Part shown: piece by piece, positions 1-5,866 of the stretch | Position numbering within the stretch: the stretch's first letter is position 1 | Layout of the letters: each line of letters opens with the position of its first letter | Source: Alphaproteobacteria bacterium | GTDB taxonomy: Bacteria > Pseudomonadota > Alphaproteobacteria > ATCC43930 > CGMCC-115725 | DNA length: 6,211 bases | NCBI GenBank assembly: GCA_017353855.1 | Contig: JAFMSA010000269.1 | Coordinates: 1 to 6,211 of the forward strand | Direction of reading: 5' to 3' | Notes under the pieces: generated by a model | Told to the model about the DNA's origin: nothing | Databases searched by the model: none | What the model saw: only the letters and a program-made list of their open reading frames with translations | Translations under genes and position numbers: made by a program

Positions 1-240
1 GCCAGCTGCGTGCGGAAAGCGAGCGATGCAGGCACCGGTGATGCCGCGTGGGGGAAACAGGGAGGCGAGGCCGCCCAGCCCTTCGCAGGTTGTCGTGCCT
101 CGGCCAACCGGCCGTGCTTCCCGGGACGGGCCCGGCAAAGGTCGAAGTCGGCTTTGGCCTTGCTTGCTCAGCCAAATCTCTGCGCTTTTGACCGCACCGA
201 CGCCGACATCAACGGCGACCCTTCACTCGCCGGGACGGTC
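1..240. other. Gene-free left end with clustered short hairpins
   Basis: I find no convincing gene here. Frames stay open on both strands, as expected at this GC content, but no start has a good ribosome binding site and no peptide matches a family I recognise. Perfect inverted repeats occur in series: 101-105 with 110-114 (5 bp, loop AACC), 121-125 with 131-135 (5 bp), 153-158 with 171-176 (6 bp, TTTGGC/GCCAAA) and 213-218 with 227-232 (6 bp, CGGCGA/TCGCCG). The last starts about 9 nt beyond the aldolase stop codon on the minus strand and could end or protect that transcript, although no T-run follows. One minus-strand frame is open from about position 225 to the window edge, so an edge-truncated gene or element cannot be excluded. 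Confidence 0.4.
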
Positions 241-1020
241 TCAGTTGCGGTAGCTCGGATCGAGCCTGTCCGCCAGCCGCAGCAAGGCCGGCCATTCGCG
301 CTGGCCCTGCAGCCGCGGCTCGTTGCCGGCGAACAGCGCGGCTTGGTGCTCGCAGGTATCGGCTGAGGGGACCACCATCCGGGCGCCCGCGGCGGCGGCC
401 ATGATTTTCAGCTGCGCCTCGGCCGACCGCTCGAAATGGTAGGTGAGCGAGAACGCCTCGGCGACGTTGCGGCCGGTCACCAACAGACCGTGATTGCGCA
501 GCACCAGCACCGGATGGTTGCCAATGTTCTGCTGCAGCCGCTCGCGCTCGTCGAGGTCGAGCGACACGCCTTCGTAGTCGTGATATCCGAGACGGTTGTA
601 GAACCGCATCGCCCATTGGCTGAGCGGCAAGAGTCCTTCTTCGAGCGCGCCCACCGCGATATCGGCCTCGGTATGGGTGTGGATGACGCACTGGACATCG
701 GGCCGACCCAAGTAGATTGCACTGTGGATCACGTATCCGGCGCGATTGGCTTCATATTCGGACGGCTCCGCGAGGTTGCCGTCGAGATCCATCTTTAGGA
801 GGTTGGAGGCGGTAATCTCGTTGAACATCAGCCCCATCGGATTGATCAGAAAATGCTTCGGCTCACCGGGTACACGCGCCGAATTGTGCGTGAGGATCAG
901 GTCGTCCCAGCCGAAATGGGCAATCAGCCGATAGCACGCGGCAAGGTTGACGCGCACCTCCCACTCTTCCGGACTGATATTGCGGGTTCTTGCGGAAAGC
1001 TTCGTTTCGTGAGTGTCCAT
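241..1020 (-). CDS. Class II aldolase/adducin family protein
   Basis: This 259-residue cytosolic protein is one full class II aldolase/adducin domain (fuculose-phosphate aldolase fold), of normal length. The zinc ligands expected in the family are visible: H114 and H116 in the HTH motif after 'CVI', and H177 in 'RNHGLLVTG'. An H99-containing 'YVIHSAIY' segment precedes the first pair. By my alignment the residue matching the catalytic Glu73 of E. coli FucA is a glycine (G95), so classic sugar-phosphate aldolase chemistry is doubtful. This is common in the large uncharacterised 'AG-x-x-IHSAI' subgroup. The ATG at 1020 is preceded on the minus strand by AGGAG with a 4-nt gap, which supports this start. 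It follows the DUF35 gene in the same direction but 292 bp away, so it probably has its own promoter. Possible roles are aldolase, decarboxylase or dehydratase on a small hydroxy- or keto-acid; the substrate is unknown. Confidence 0.9.
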   Translation of the reverse strand: MDTHETKLSARTRNISPEEWEVRVNLAACYRLIAHFGWDDLILTHNSARVPGEPKHFLINPMGLMFNEITASNLLKMDLDGNLAEPSEYEANRAGYVIHSAIYLGRPDVQCVIHTHTEADIAVGALEEGLLPLSQWAMRFYNRLGYHDYEGVSLDLDERERLQQNIGNHPVLVLRNHGLLVTGRNVAEAFSLTYHFERSAEAQLKIMAAAAGARMVVPSADTCEHQAALFAGNEPRLQGQREWPALLRLADRLDPSYRN

Positions 1021-1145
1021 GGGTCTCCTCGGTACACAGTCAGCGGGGGTCAGCGAATTGCCTCACGTCGGACGGGCACACTGCGGCGCATCACGACAAC
1101 TGCGGCGGCAGTCCTGTCGGCCTCTGGCCGCTCAATTGCGGTCGC

Positions 1146-1179
1146 GGCGACCTGCGGATACGCAGGCGCCTCGCTTTTT
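1146..1179 (+). terminator. Rho-independent-type terminator, plus-strand orientation
   Basis: GGCG (1146-1149), a bulged A and CCTGCG (1151-1156) pair with CGCAGG (1161-1166) and CGCC (1167-1170) around the loop GATA. This gives a 10-bp GC-rich stem with one bulge. TCGC and a run of five T (1175-1179) follow on the plus strand. Read on the minus strand the stem is preceded by A residues and not followed by T, so it would not work as an intrinsic terminator for the flanking minus-strand genes. No plus-strand gene is seen upstream of it. Confidence 0.45.
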
Positions 1180-1261
1180 GCGGTTACAGCGGAATGATTT
1201 CGGCGTGACCTCCGGGCGGGCGGCGCCGCCGATCCGCGCAGCCTTTGCCGGCGGTCAACAG

Positions 1262-1279
1262 CCGACAGGCTCCTGCCGG
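1262..1279 (-). terminator. Hairpin downstream of the DUF35 gene
   Basis: CCGGCAGG and CCTGTCGG on the minus strand form a tight stem (about 7 bp, one G-U pair) starting 33 nt beyond the DUF35 stop codon. Only a weak pyrimidine stretch (CTGTTGACC) follows, so it may be a transcript-end stabiliser or a weak terminator rather than a classic intrinsic one. Confidence 0.3.
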
Positions 1280-1312
1280 ACGCGCGCCTGAAGGAAGGCC
1301 GGAATGACGTCG

Positions 1313-1705
1313 TCAAGCCGGGGTGAACATCGGCACCTGGGGACCGCCGTCGCTTGCCTTGAACACGAGCCGGACGGCCTGACCGATGCGGATCTTATCG
1401 AGGTCGCAGTCGACGATATTGGACATCATGCTCGGGCCCTCACTCAACGTCACATAGGCGATCGCGTAGGGGATCGGCGCACGCCGCATGACGCTGTAGG
1501 TGTAGATCGTCCCGTTCCCGGAAGCCTGCTGCAGCTCGGTCCTGTCGCTGAAGCAGAATGGGCAGATCGCGCGCGGGTAATAGTGCACGGCGCCGCAGGC
1601 CAGGCATTTGCCGATCATCAGCTTGCCTTCATCGGCGGCTTTCCAGAATGCTTGCGTTTCGGGATTGGGCTCAGGGGCCTGAATCCTGCGTTCCCGGCTC
1701 TGCAT
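1313..1705 (-). CDS. Zn-ribbon/OB-fold DUF35 protein, partner of the thiolase
   Basis: This 130-residue protein has the two-part layout of the DUF35 family. It starts with a short N-terminal helix (about residues 14-28). A rubredoxin-like zinc ribbon follows, with C34-x2-C37 and C48-x2-C51 in 'GKCLACG' and 'YPRAICPFC'. An OB-fold strand region covers about residues 63-118. Such proteins are known to bind thiolase-like enzymes, serving as CoA/substrate-channelling subunits in archaeal acetoacetyl-CoA thiolase/HMG-CoA synthase complexes and as the DUF35 part of the ChsH2-Ltp2 aldolase. Here the start lies only 5 bp after the stop of the thiolase gene, preceded by GGGAG/AAGG-type purine-rich sequence, so the two are almost certainly co-translated. 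A longer open frame reaches 1894, but its extra 63 residues are arginine-rich and lie over the end of the thiolase gene in another frame, so I chose the ATG at 1705. All four zinc cysteines are intact. Confidence 0.93.
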   Translation of the reverse strand: MQSRERRIQAPEPNPETQAFWKAADEGKLMIGKCLACGAVHYYPRAICPFCFSDRTELQQASGNGTIYTYSVMRRAPIPYAIAYVTLSEGPSMMSNIVDCDLDKIRIGQAVRLVFKASDGGPQVPMFTPA

Positions 1706-1710
1706 CTGCC

Positions 1711-2877
1711 TTACTCCCGTTCCATGATGACGCTTGCCGCGCCGTGCCGCGTGCCCAGCGAACCGCCGGTCCCGTGTGCCAGGGCCAGATCGCAATTCTT
1801 GACCTGCACGGCGGGATGCGCTTCGCCGCGCAATTGGCGCACCGCTTCGACGACTTTGGTCAGACCGCCCCGGTTTGCCGGATGGTTGTTGCACAATCCG
1901 CCGCCATCGGTGTTGAAGGGCAGCTTTCCGGTGCCGGATATCAGGTTGCCGTCGGACACGAACCGGCCGCCCTGGCCCTTTTCGCAGAAGCCGAGATCCT
2001 CGATCTGCATGAGGACGGTGATCGTGAAGCTGTCATAGATCGAGGCGTATTTGATGTCGGGGGGTTTGACGCCCGCCTCGGCAAAGGCCGCCGGCCCGGA
2101 CCACACCGCCCCCGAATAGGTGAGGTCGAGCTGGCCGCCCATCTGATGCTTGGGGGCTTCGCCCGCACCGATGATCTTGACCTTTGGCCGCCTCAGGCTG
2201 CGCGCCACCTCGGGGCTGGCGACGACGATCGCACCGCCGCCATCGCTGATCACGCAGCAGTCAAGGCGGTGCAGCGGATCGGCGATCATCGGCGAGCTCA
2301 CGACTTCCTCGACGGTGACGACATTGCGCAGCATCGCATGCGGGTTGTGCTGCGCGTGATGCGAGGCGGCGACCTTGATCCAGGCGAGCTGCTCGCTGGT
2401 TGTCCCGTACTGGTACATGTGCCGCATCGCGCACATGGCGTACATGTTCGCGGTAGCGGGCCCGTATGGGTTTTCGAACGGCGCATCGGGCGTGTTCTGG
2501 GTGGTGCGCGCCGCTGTTCCGGTCGCCTGGCCCTCGCTGCGTGGTCTTCCGGCCAGTGTGATCAGCGCGATGTTGCATTTCCCGAGCGCGATCGCCTCCG
2601 CCGCATGGCCGACATGGATGATGTAGGAGGAGCCGCCGGTATCGGTCGAGTCCACGTGCCGCAGCTTGAGCCCCATGTAATCGGCCATCGACAGCGGCCC
2701 GAGCCCGGGCGCATCGCCGGCACAGAAATAACCGTCGACATCGCTTGCGCTGAGGCCGGCATCCGCGAGCGCGCCCCTGGCCGACTCCGCGTGCAGCTGG
2801 GCGAGCGACTTGTCCTCGGCCTTCCTCGTCGGATGCTCGTAGATGCCGGCGATATAGGCCTTCCCCTTAATGCTCAT
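1711..2877 (-). CDS. Thiolase-superfamily protein, SCP2/lipid-transfer (Ltp) type
   Basis: This 388-residue protein is a full-length, two-lobed thiolase fold of the SCP2/lipid-transfer subfamily. The N-terminal lobe ('SIKGKAYIAGIYEHPTRKA') is typical of acetyl-CoA acetyltransferase-like proteins. The nucleophilic cysteine of true thiolases is absent: the matching stretch reads 'DTGGSSYII' (79-87). The catalytic histidine survives as H332 in 'NNHPANRGG'. The second active-site cysteine (C-x-G-G-G) is replaced by H368 in 'HGTGGSLG'. A 'YDSFT' motif (281-285) lies where Ltp-type aldolases carry an active-site tyrosine. It is therefore unlikely to do normal Claisen thiolysis. A retro-aldol or C-acyl transfer reaction on an acyl-CoA, together with the adjacent DUF35 subunit, is more likely (inference). 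The ATG at 2877 has GGGGAGGA upstream, but about 11 nt away, a rather long gap. The gene follows the CoA-transferase gene by 130 bp. Confidence 0.93.
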   Translation of the reverse strand: MSIKGKAYIAGIYEHPTRKAEDKSLAQLHAESARGALADAGLSASDVDGYFCAGDAPGLGPLSMADYMGLKLRHVDSTDTGGSSYIIHVGHAAEAIALGKCNIALITLAGRPRSEGQATGTAARTTQNTPDAPFENPYGPATANMYAMCAMRHMYQYGTTSEQLAWIKVAASHHAQHNPHAMLRNVVTVEEVVSSPMIADPLHRLDCCVISDGGGAIVVASPEVARSLRRPKVKIIGAGEAPKHQMGGQLDLTYSGAVWSGPAAFAEAGVKPPDIKYASIYDSFTITVLMQIEDLGFCEKGQGGRFVSDGNLISGTGKLPFNTDGGGLCNNHPANRGGLTKVVEAVRQLRGEAHPAVQVKNCDLALAHGTGGSLGTRHGAASVIMERE

Positions 2878-2949
2878 CGGGTGCTGGTCCTCCCCTTCGA
2901 GGCGAAAGCAGTCATCGAGGAATGGGATACCCTAATATGCCCGCGGTCA

Positions 2950-2995
2950 ATCCCGGACTACCGGCATGCGCGTGCGGGTTGCCATCCTCCGGGAT
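2950..2995 (-). repeat. Nested inverted repeat in the CoA-transferase/thiolase spacer
   Basis: ATCCCGGA (2950-2957) pairs perfectly with TCCGGGAT (2988-2995). Inside the loop GGCA (2963-2966) pairs with TGCC (2980-2983). The structure begins 13 nt after the CoA-transferase stop codon on the minus strand. It has no T-run, so it may mark the transcript end, stabilise the 3' end, or act as an operator before the thiolase gene. A weak TTGACC/TATCCC pair with a 15-nt spacer (2924-2950, minus) is the only promoter candidate I see for the thiolase gene. Confidence 0.35.
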
Positions 2996-3007
2996 CTCGA
3001 GGTCAGG

Positions 3008-4186
3008 TCATAGGCCGGCAATCTCGTCGATTTCATTTTCGCAATAGCCGAGTTCGGCGAGTATCGCGCGCGTATGTTCACCGAGCTGCGGCGGCGGCAG
3101 GCGGAAGCTGCTGCCGGGCGATCCGGAAAAGGTCGTCGCGATCGCCATTGTCAGCATCTTGCCTTGCGAGGGGTGTTCAACCTGTTCGAAGAAGCCGGTT
3201 TCGGCGAGGTAAGGGTCGGCGAGCAGACCCTGCAAATCGCTGACGACACCGTTTGGCACGTCGTGCGCGTCGAGACGCTCGCGCCACTCGGCGGTCGTGC
3301 GCCCGCGCATTCGCTCGACAATGATCGCATAGAGCTCGTCGATATTCCCGGTGCGCCGGTCGAGCGTGCAAAAACGTTGGTCATCGGCGAGCTCGGGGCG
3401 GTCGAGGGCCTCGAAAAGTCGGCGCGACTGCGCATCCGTCGTCGCCAGGATACAGATATGGCCGTCCTTGGTCGGGAACGGCCGGCGCTGCGGCGTCAGC
3501 ATACGGGGGTAGCCGAGGCCCTTTTCGGGTTCCCCCAGAACACCGTGCCAGAGGTGGTCGACGAGATTAAACGCCACCATCGTCTCGAGCATCGGCACGT
3601 GGATTTCCTGGCCCTTGCCGGTGCGCTCGCGATGAAACAGCGCCATGCCGATAGCCGAGGCGAGGACATAGCCGCAGATTTTGTCGCACACCGCCATCGG
3701 CACATACCGGGGCTCGCTGCCGACGCCGCCGTTGAGGGCCGCCATGCCGCTCTCGCCCTGGATCACATCGTCGAAGGAGGGACGCTCGCGATGCACCCCA
3801 TCCTTGCGAAAACCGGTGGCCGCGGCATAGACGATGGGCGGGTTGCGGGCCCGAACAGCCGGGTAATCGAGGCCGAGCCGCCGCGCCGCCCCCAGCCGCA
3901 TGTTGTGGACGACGACGTCCGCCGTCTCGATCAGCCGGAACAGCGCCTCGCGCGGCGCCGGCCGCTTCAGATCGAGCGCAACGCTGCGCTTGTTGCGGTT
4001 GATGTTGAGAAAATAAGCCCCCATGCCCGGATGACGCGACGGGCCGAGGGGTCGGACCGGGTCGCCTTCGGGCGGCTCGACCTTGATCACGTCGGCCCCC
4101 ATATCGCCGAGGATCTGCGTTGCCACGGGCCCCAGCACCGCCGCGGTCAGATCGACGACGCGAATGCCTGCGAGCGGTCCGGACAT
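3008..4186 (-). CDS. Family III CoA-transferase (CaiB/BaiF)
   Basis: This 392-residue protein is a complete CaiB/BaiF CoA-transferase, of usual length. It opens with the family signature 'GPLAGIRVVDL', followed by 'GADVIKVEPPEGDPVR' (30-45) and 'NRNKRSVALDLK' (63-74). The expected catalytic aspartate, which in formyl-CoA transferase forms the aspartyl-CoA intermediate, is D168 in 'VPMAVCDKICGYVLA'. The region 'GKGQEIHVPMLETMVAF' (191-207) follows as in relatives. It would move CoA between a donor thioester and a carboxylic acid in the cytosol; neither substrate can be read from the sequence. An in-frame ATG at 4378 would extend it over the divergent racemase gene with an unrelated sequence. 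I chose the ATG at 4186, which has AGGGAG 8 nt upstream and matches where the family begins. It is the first of the minus-strand genes and could share a transcript with the thiolase gene. Confidence 0.94.
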   Translation of the reverse strand: MSGPLAGIRVVDLTAAVLGPVATQILGDMGADVIKVEPPEGDPVRPLGPSRHPGMGAYFLNINRNKRSVALDLKRPAPREALFRLIETADVVVHNMRLGAARRLGLDYPAVRARNPPIVYAAATGFRKDGVHRERPSFDDVIQGESGMAALNGGVGSEPRYVPMAVCDKICGYVLASAIGMALFHRERTGKGQEIHVPMLETMVAFNLVDHLWHGVLGEPEKGLGYPRMLTPQRRPFPTKDGHICILATTDAQSRRLFEALDRPELADDQRFCTLDRRTGNIDELYAIIVERMRGRTTAEWRERLDAHDVPNGVVSDLQGLLADPYLAETGFFEQVEHPSQGKMLTMAIATTFSGSPGSSFRLPPPQLGEHTRAILAELGYCENEIDEIAGL

Positions 4187-4274
4187 AGCGAGCTCTCCCT
4201 TGGACAGATGGCGGCGGCTTGACCCGCTCGTTAATAGCACGCAGGCTGGCACCGGATCGCCAGGGAGGTGCATC
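4187..4274. promoter_or_regulatory. Divergent promoter region
   Basis: These 88 bp separate the starts of two divergently transcribed CoA-ester enzymes, so they should hold both promoters. Sequence hints are weak. A plus-strand TTGACC at 4219-4224 has no good -10 box 17 nt on. An AT-rich patch TTAATAG (4231-4237; TATTAA on the minus strand) is the best -10-like element. An imperfectly extended inverted repeat, CTGGC (4246-4250) with GCCAG (4259-4263), touches the ribosome binding site of the plus-strand gene. No known operator motif is recognised. Confidence 0.5.
4263..4268 (+). promoter_or_regulatory. Ribosome binding site deciding a TTG start
   Basis: GGGAGG, a near-consensus Shine-Dalgarno sequence, lies 6 nt before the TTG at 4275. 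No ATG or GTG in that frame has a comparable site, and the protein homology begins exactly at this codon, so TTG is the likely initiator. Confidence 0.7.
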
Positions 4275-5420
4275 TTGGGACCGCTCGCCGGCGTCAGGGT
4301 CGTGGAACTTGCGGGCATCGGGCCGGGGCCGATGTGCGCGATGCTGCTGGCGGATCTCGGCGCCACGGTGCTGCGCATTGATCGGCCGGGACCGAGCGAT
4401 CTCGGTCTGCGGCGCGAGCCGCGTCACGATTTGTTGCTGCGCGGACGCCGAAGCGTGGTGCTCGACCTGAAATGTCCGGACGCGAAGGCGCTGGCATTGC
4501 GTCTGATCGCCCGCGCCGACGCGCTGATCGAGGGGTTTCGACCGGGTGTAACCGAACGGCTCGGCCTGGGTCCCGAGGATTGTCTCAAATGCAATCCGCG
4601 CCTTGTTTATGGCCGGATCACCGGCTGGGGTCAGGACGGCCCGCTGGCGCACGCGGCCGGTCACGACATCAACTACATCTCGCTGGTCGGGGCGTTGCAC
4701 GCGTTCGGGCGCCGCGGCCAGCCGCCGACCCCGCCCTTGAACCTGATCGGCGATTTCGCCGGCGGCGCGCTGTATCTGGCCCTCGGTCTCGTCTGCGGGA
4801 TCCTCGAGGCGCAGCGTTCGGGGCAGGGACAAGTCGTCGACGCCGCTATGGTCGACGGCGCGGCATCGCTAATGACGGCCTTCCACGGCATGCTCGCTGC
4901 CGGGCTGGCCACCCATGAGCGTGGCGCCAACCATCTCGATACCGGCGCCCACTTCTATAACGTCTACGAATGCGCCGACGGGCTGTGGATCTCGATCGCG
5001 CCGATCGAGGGCAAGTTTTACGCCGAATTGCTGCGGCGCCTCGACATCGATCCGACGACGATGCCGCCGCAAATGGACCGTGCGGGGTGGCCGGAAGCCA
5101 CGCACCGGCTCGCCGCCCTGTTCAAGACCAGAACGCGCCGGGAATGGTGCGAACTTCTGGAAGGGTGCGACGCCTGCTTTGCGCCGGTGCTGACGACCGA
5201 CGAGGCGGCCCGTCACCCGCACAATGCGGCTCGCCGCACCTATGTCGAAATCGACGGGATCGTGCAGCCGGCCCCGGCACCCCGCTTCAGCCGCACGGTT
5301 CCCGACCTGCCGATCCCGCCACAGCCACCGAGCCGCGGCGAGGACGTGCAGGCCGCACTCGCCTCGTGGCTGGAGCCGGCCGAGATCGCAGCGCTGCGGG
5401 CCGCCGGCACCCTCGGGTGA
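4275..5420 (+). CDS. Alpha-methylacyl-CoA racemase
   Basis: This 381-residue protein belongs to the CaiB/BaiF superfamily but carries the racemase active site. H130 lies in 'AAGHDINYI', D160 in 'LNLIGDFAGG' and E245 in 'APIEGKFYAELL'. Their spacing (30 and 85 residues) matches H126, D156 and E241 of the Mycobacterium tuberculosis enzyme MCR, as I recall that structure. The N-terminus 'GPLAGVRVVELAGIGPGP' and the 'GWGQDGPLA' loop (117-125) are also typical. It would interconvert (2R)- and (2S)-2-methylacyl-CoA esters, a step needed in degrading branched-chain, isoprenoid or steroid side chains because dehydrogenation is stereospecific. An ATG at 4083 in the same frame would add 64 residues that overlap the divergent CoA-transferase gene and do not resemble the family, so I use the TTG at 4275. 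The stop lies 2 bp from the stop of the convergent cupin gene. Low sequence identity to the neighbouring CoA-transferase suggests old divergence, not recent duplication. Confidence 0.93.
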   Translation: MGPLAGVRVVELAGIGPGPMCAMLLADLGATVLRIDRPGPSDLGLRREPRHDLLLRGRRSVVLDLKCPDAKALALRLIARADALIEGFRPGVTERLGLGPEDCLKCNPRLVYGRITGWGQDGPLAHAAGHDINYISLVGALHAFGRRGQPPTPPLNLIGDFAGGALYLALGLVCGILEAQRSGQGQVVDAAMVDGAASLMTAFHGMLAAGLATHERGANHLDTGAHFYNVYECADGLWISIAPIEGKFYAELLRRLDIDPTTMPPQMDRAGWPEATHRLAALFKTRTRREWCELLEGCDACFAPVLTTDEAARHPHNAARRTYVEIDGIVQPAPAPRFSRTVPDLPIPPQPPSRGEDVQAALASWLEPAEIAALRAAGTLG

Positions 5421-5422
5421 CC

Positions 5423-5839
5423 TCAGGCGGGGGCGGGTTCCATCCTGTAGTCGCTGTCGCTGACGTGCTCGGCCCAGGCCGTGCCCTGGCCCTGTTCGCC
5501 AGTCTCCGACATCGCCAGATGGCTGAAAAGGCGGTCGGGAGCAGCGCCGTGCCAGTGCATTGTATTGGGAGGGATTACCACCGTGTCCCCCGGATAGATG
5601 GCCTGCGGCCGCGAACCCTTGCCGATGCAGATGCGGCCGACTCCCGTAAGACAGTATAGCGTCTGCCCGACCGGATGGGAGTGCCAGCCGGTCCGCGCCC
5701 CCGGGGTAAACGACACGACGGTGGCGCGCATGCGCGAGGGTGCCTGCCCGACAAGCACTTCATCCTGAAAGACTTCTCCGCTGAAGTTTTCGGCTGCCCC
5801 GCGCTTGGTGGGCCGCGCCGATGCCCGTACAACCGCCAT
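5423..5839 (-). CDS. Small cupin, hydroxynitrile-lyase-like
   Basis: This 138-residue single-domain cupin has a metal site made of H53 and H55 in 'GWHSHPVGQT', Q59, and H95 in 'MHWHGAAP', with H97 nearby. Glutamine replaces the glutamate of the standard cupin motif. The arrangement H-x-H-x3-Q plus H, and the phrases 'PGART-WH-HP-GQTL', 'HWHGAAP' and 'EHVSDSDY', closely recall the manganese-dependent hydroxynitrile lyase of Granulicella tundricola (from memory). Many relatives are annotated only as cupin or carboxymuconolactone-decarboxylase-associated proteins, so the natural substrate is open. Longer in-frame ATGs exist at 5857 and 5890. The start at 5839 is preferred because GGAGG lies 5 nt before it and the family N-terminus begins there. 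It faces the racemase gene tail to tail and seems to have its own promoter. Confidence 0.9.
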   Translation of the reverse strand: MAVVRASARPTKRGAAENFSGEVFQDEVLVGQAPSRMRATVVSFTPGARTGWHSHPVGQTLYCLTGVGRICIGKGSRPQAIYPGDTVVIPPNTMHWHGAAPDRLFSHLAMSETGEQGQGTAWAEHVSDSDYRMEPAPA

Positions 5840-5843
5840 CGCT

Positions 5844-5849
5844 CCCTCC
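5844..5849 (-). promoter_or_regulatory. Ribosome binding site of the cupin gene
   Basis: GGAGGG on the minus strand lies 4 nt before the ATG at 5839 (GGAGG, 5 nt). It selects this start over the in-frame ATGs at 5857 and 5890, neither of which has such a site. Confidence 0.7.
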
Positions 5850-5866
5850 GTTTGCATTCGGAAAAT

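Larger units (their letters stand above)
1021..1312. other. Intergenic spacer between DUF35 gene and aldolase gene
   Basis: No gene is supported here. The open frame on the minus strand (1050-1316) is arginine- and alanine-rich, has no recognisable domain and runs over the DUF35 stop codon. The spacer holds two hairpins, listed separately: one near the DUF35 stop and one followed by a plus-strand T-run. The aldolase promoter should lie here, but I could not pick a convincing -35/-10 pair. Confidence 0.5.

Noticed and set aside
10..366. Plus-strand open frame at the left end
   Set aside because: It runs into the antisense of the aldolase gene, has no ribosome binding site and no family features.
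1050..1316. Minus-strand open frame in the DUF35/aldolase spacer
   Set aside because: It is Arg/Ala-rich and without a domain, it overlaps the DUF35 stop codon, and a terminator-like hairpin falls inside it.
1558..3243. Long plus-strand open frame of 561 codons
   Set aside because: It lies antisense to the DUF35, thiolase and CoA-transferase genes, has low-complexity Arg/Gly/Ala composition and no recognisable domain, and is explained by high GC content.
3074..4222. Plus-strand open frame of 382 codons
   Set aside because: It is the mirror of the CoA-transferase gene, whose protein carries clear family motifs; the plus-strand product has none.
4187..4378. Upstream extension of the CoA-transferase start to 4378
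   Set aside because: The added 64 residues do not resemble the family and overlap the divergent gene; ATG 4186 has a good ribosome binding site.
3567..4832. Minus-strand open frame of 421 codons across the divergent spacer
   Set aside because: It covers both the racemase and CoA-transferase genes in wrong frames and crosses the divergent promoter region.
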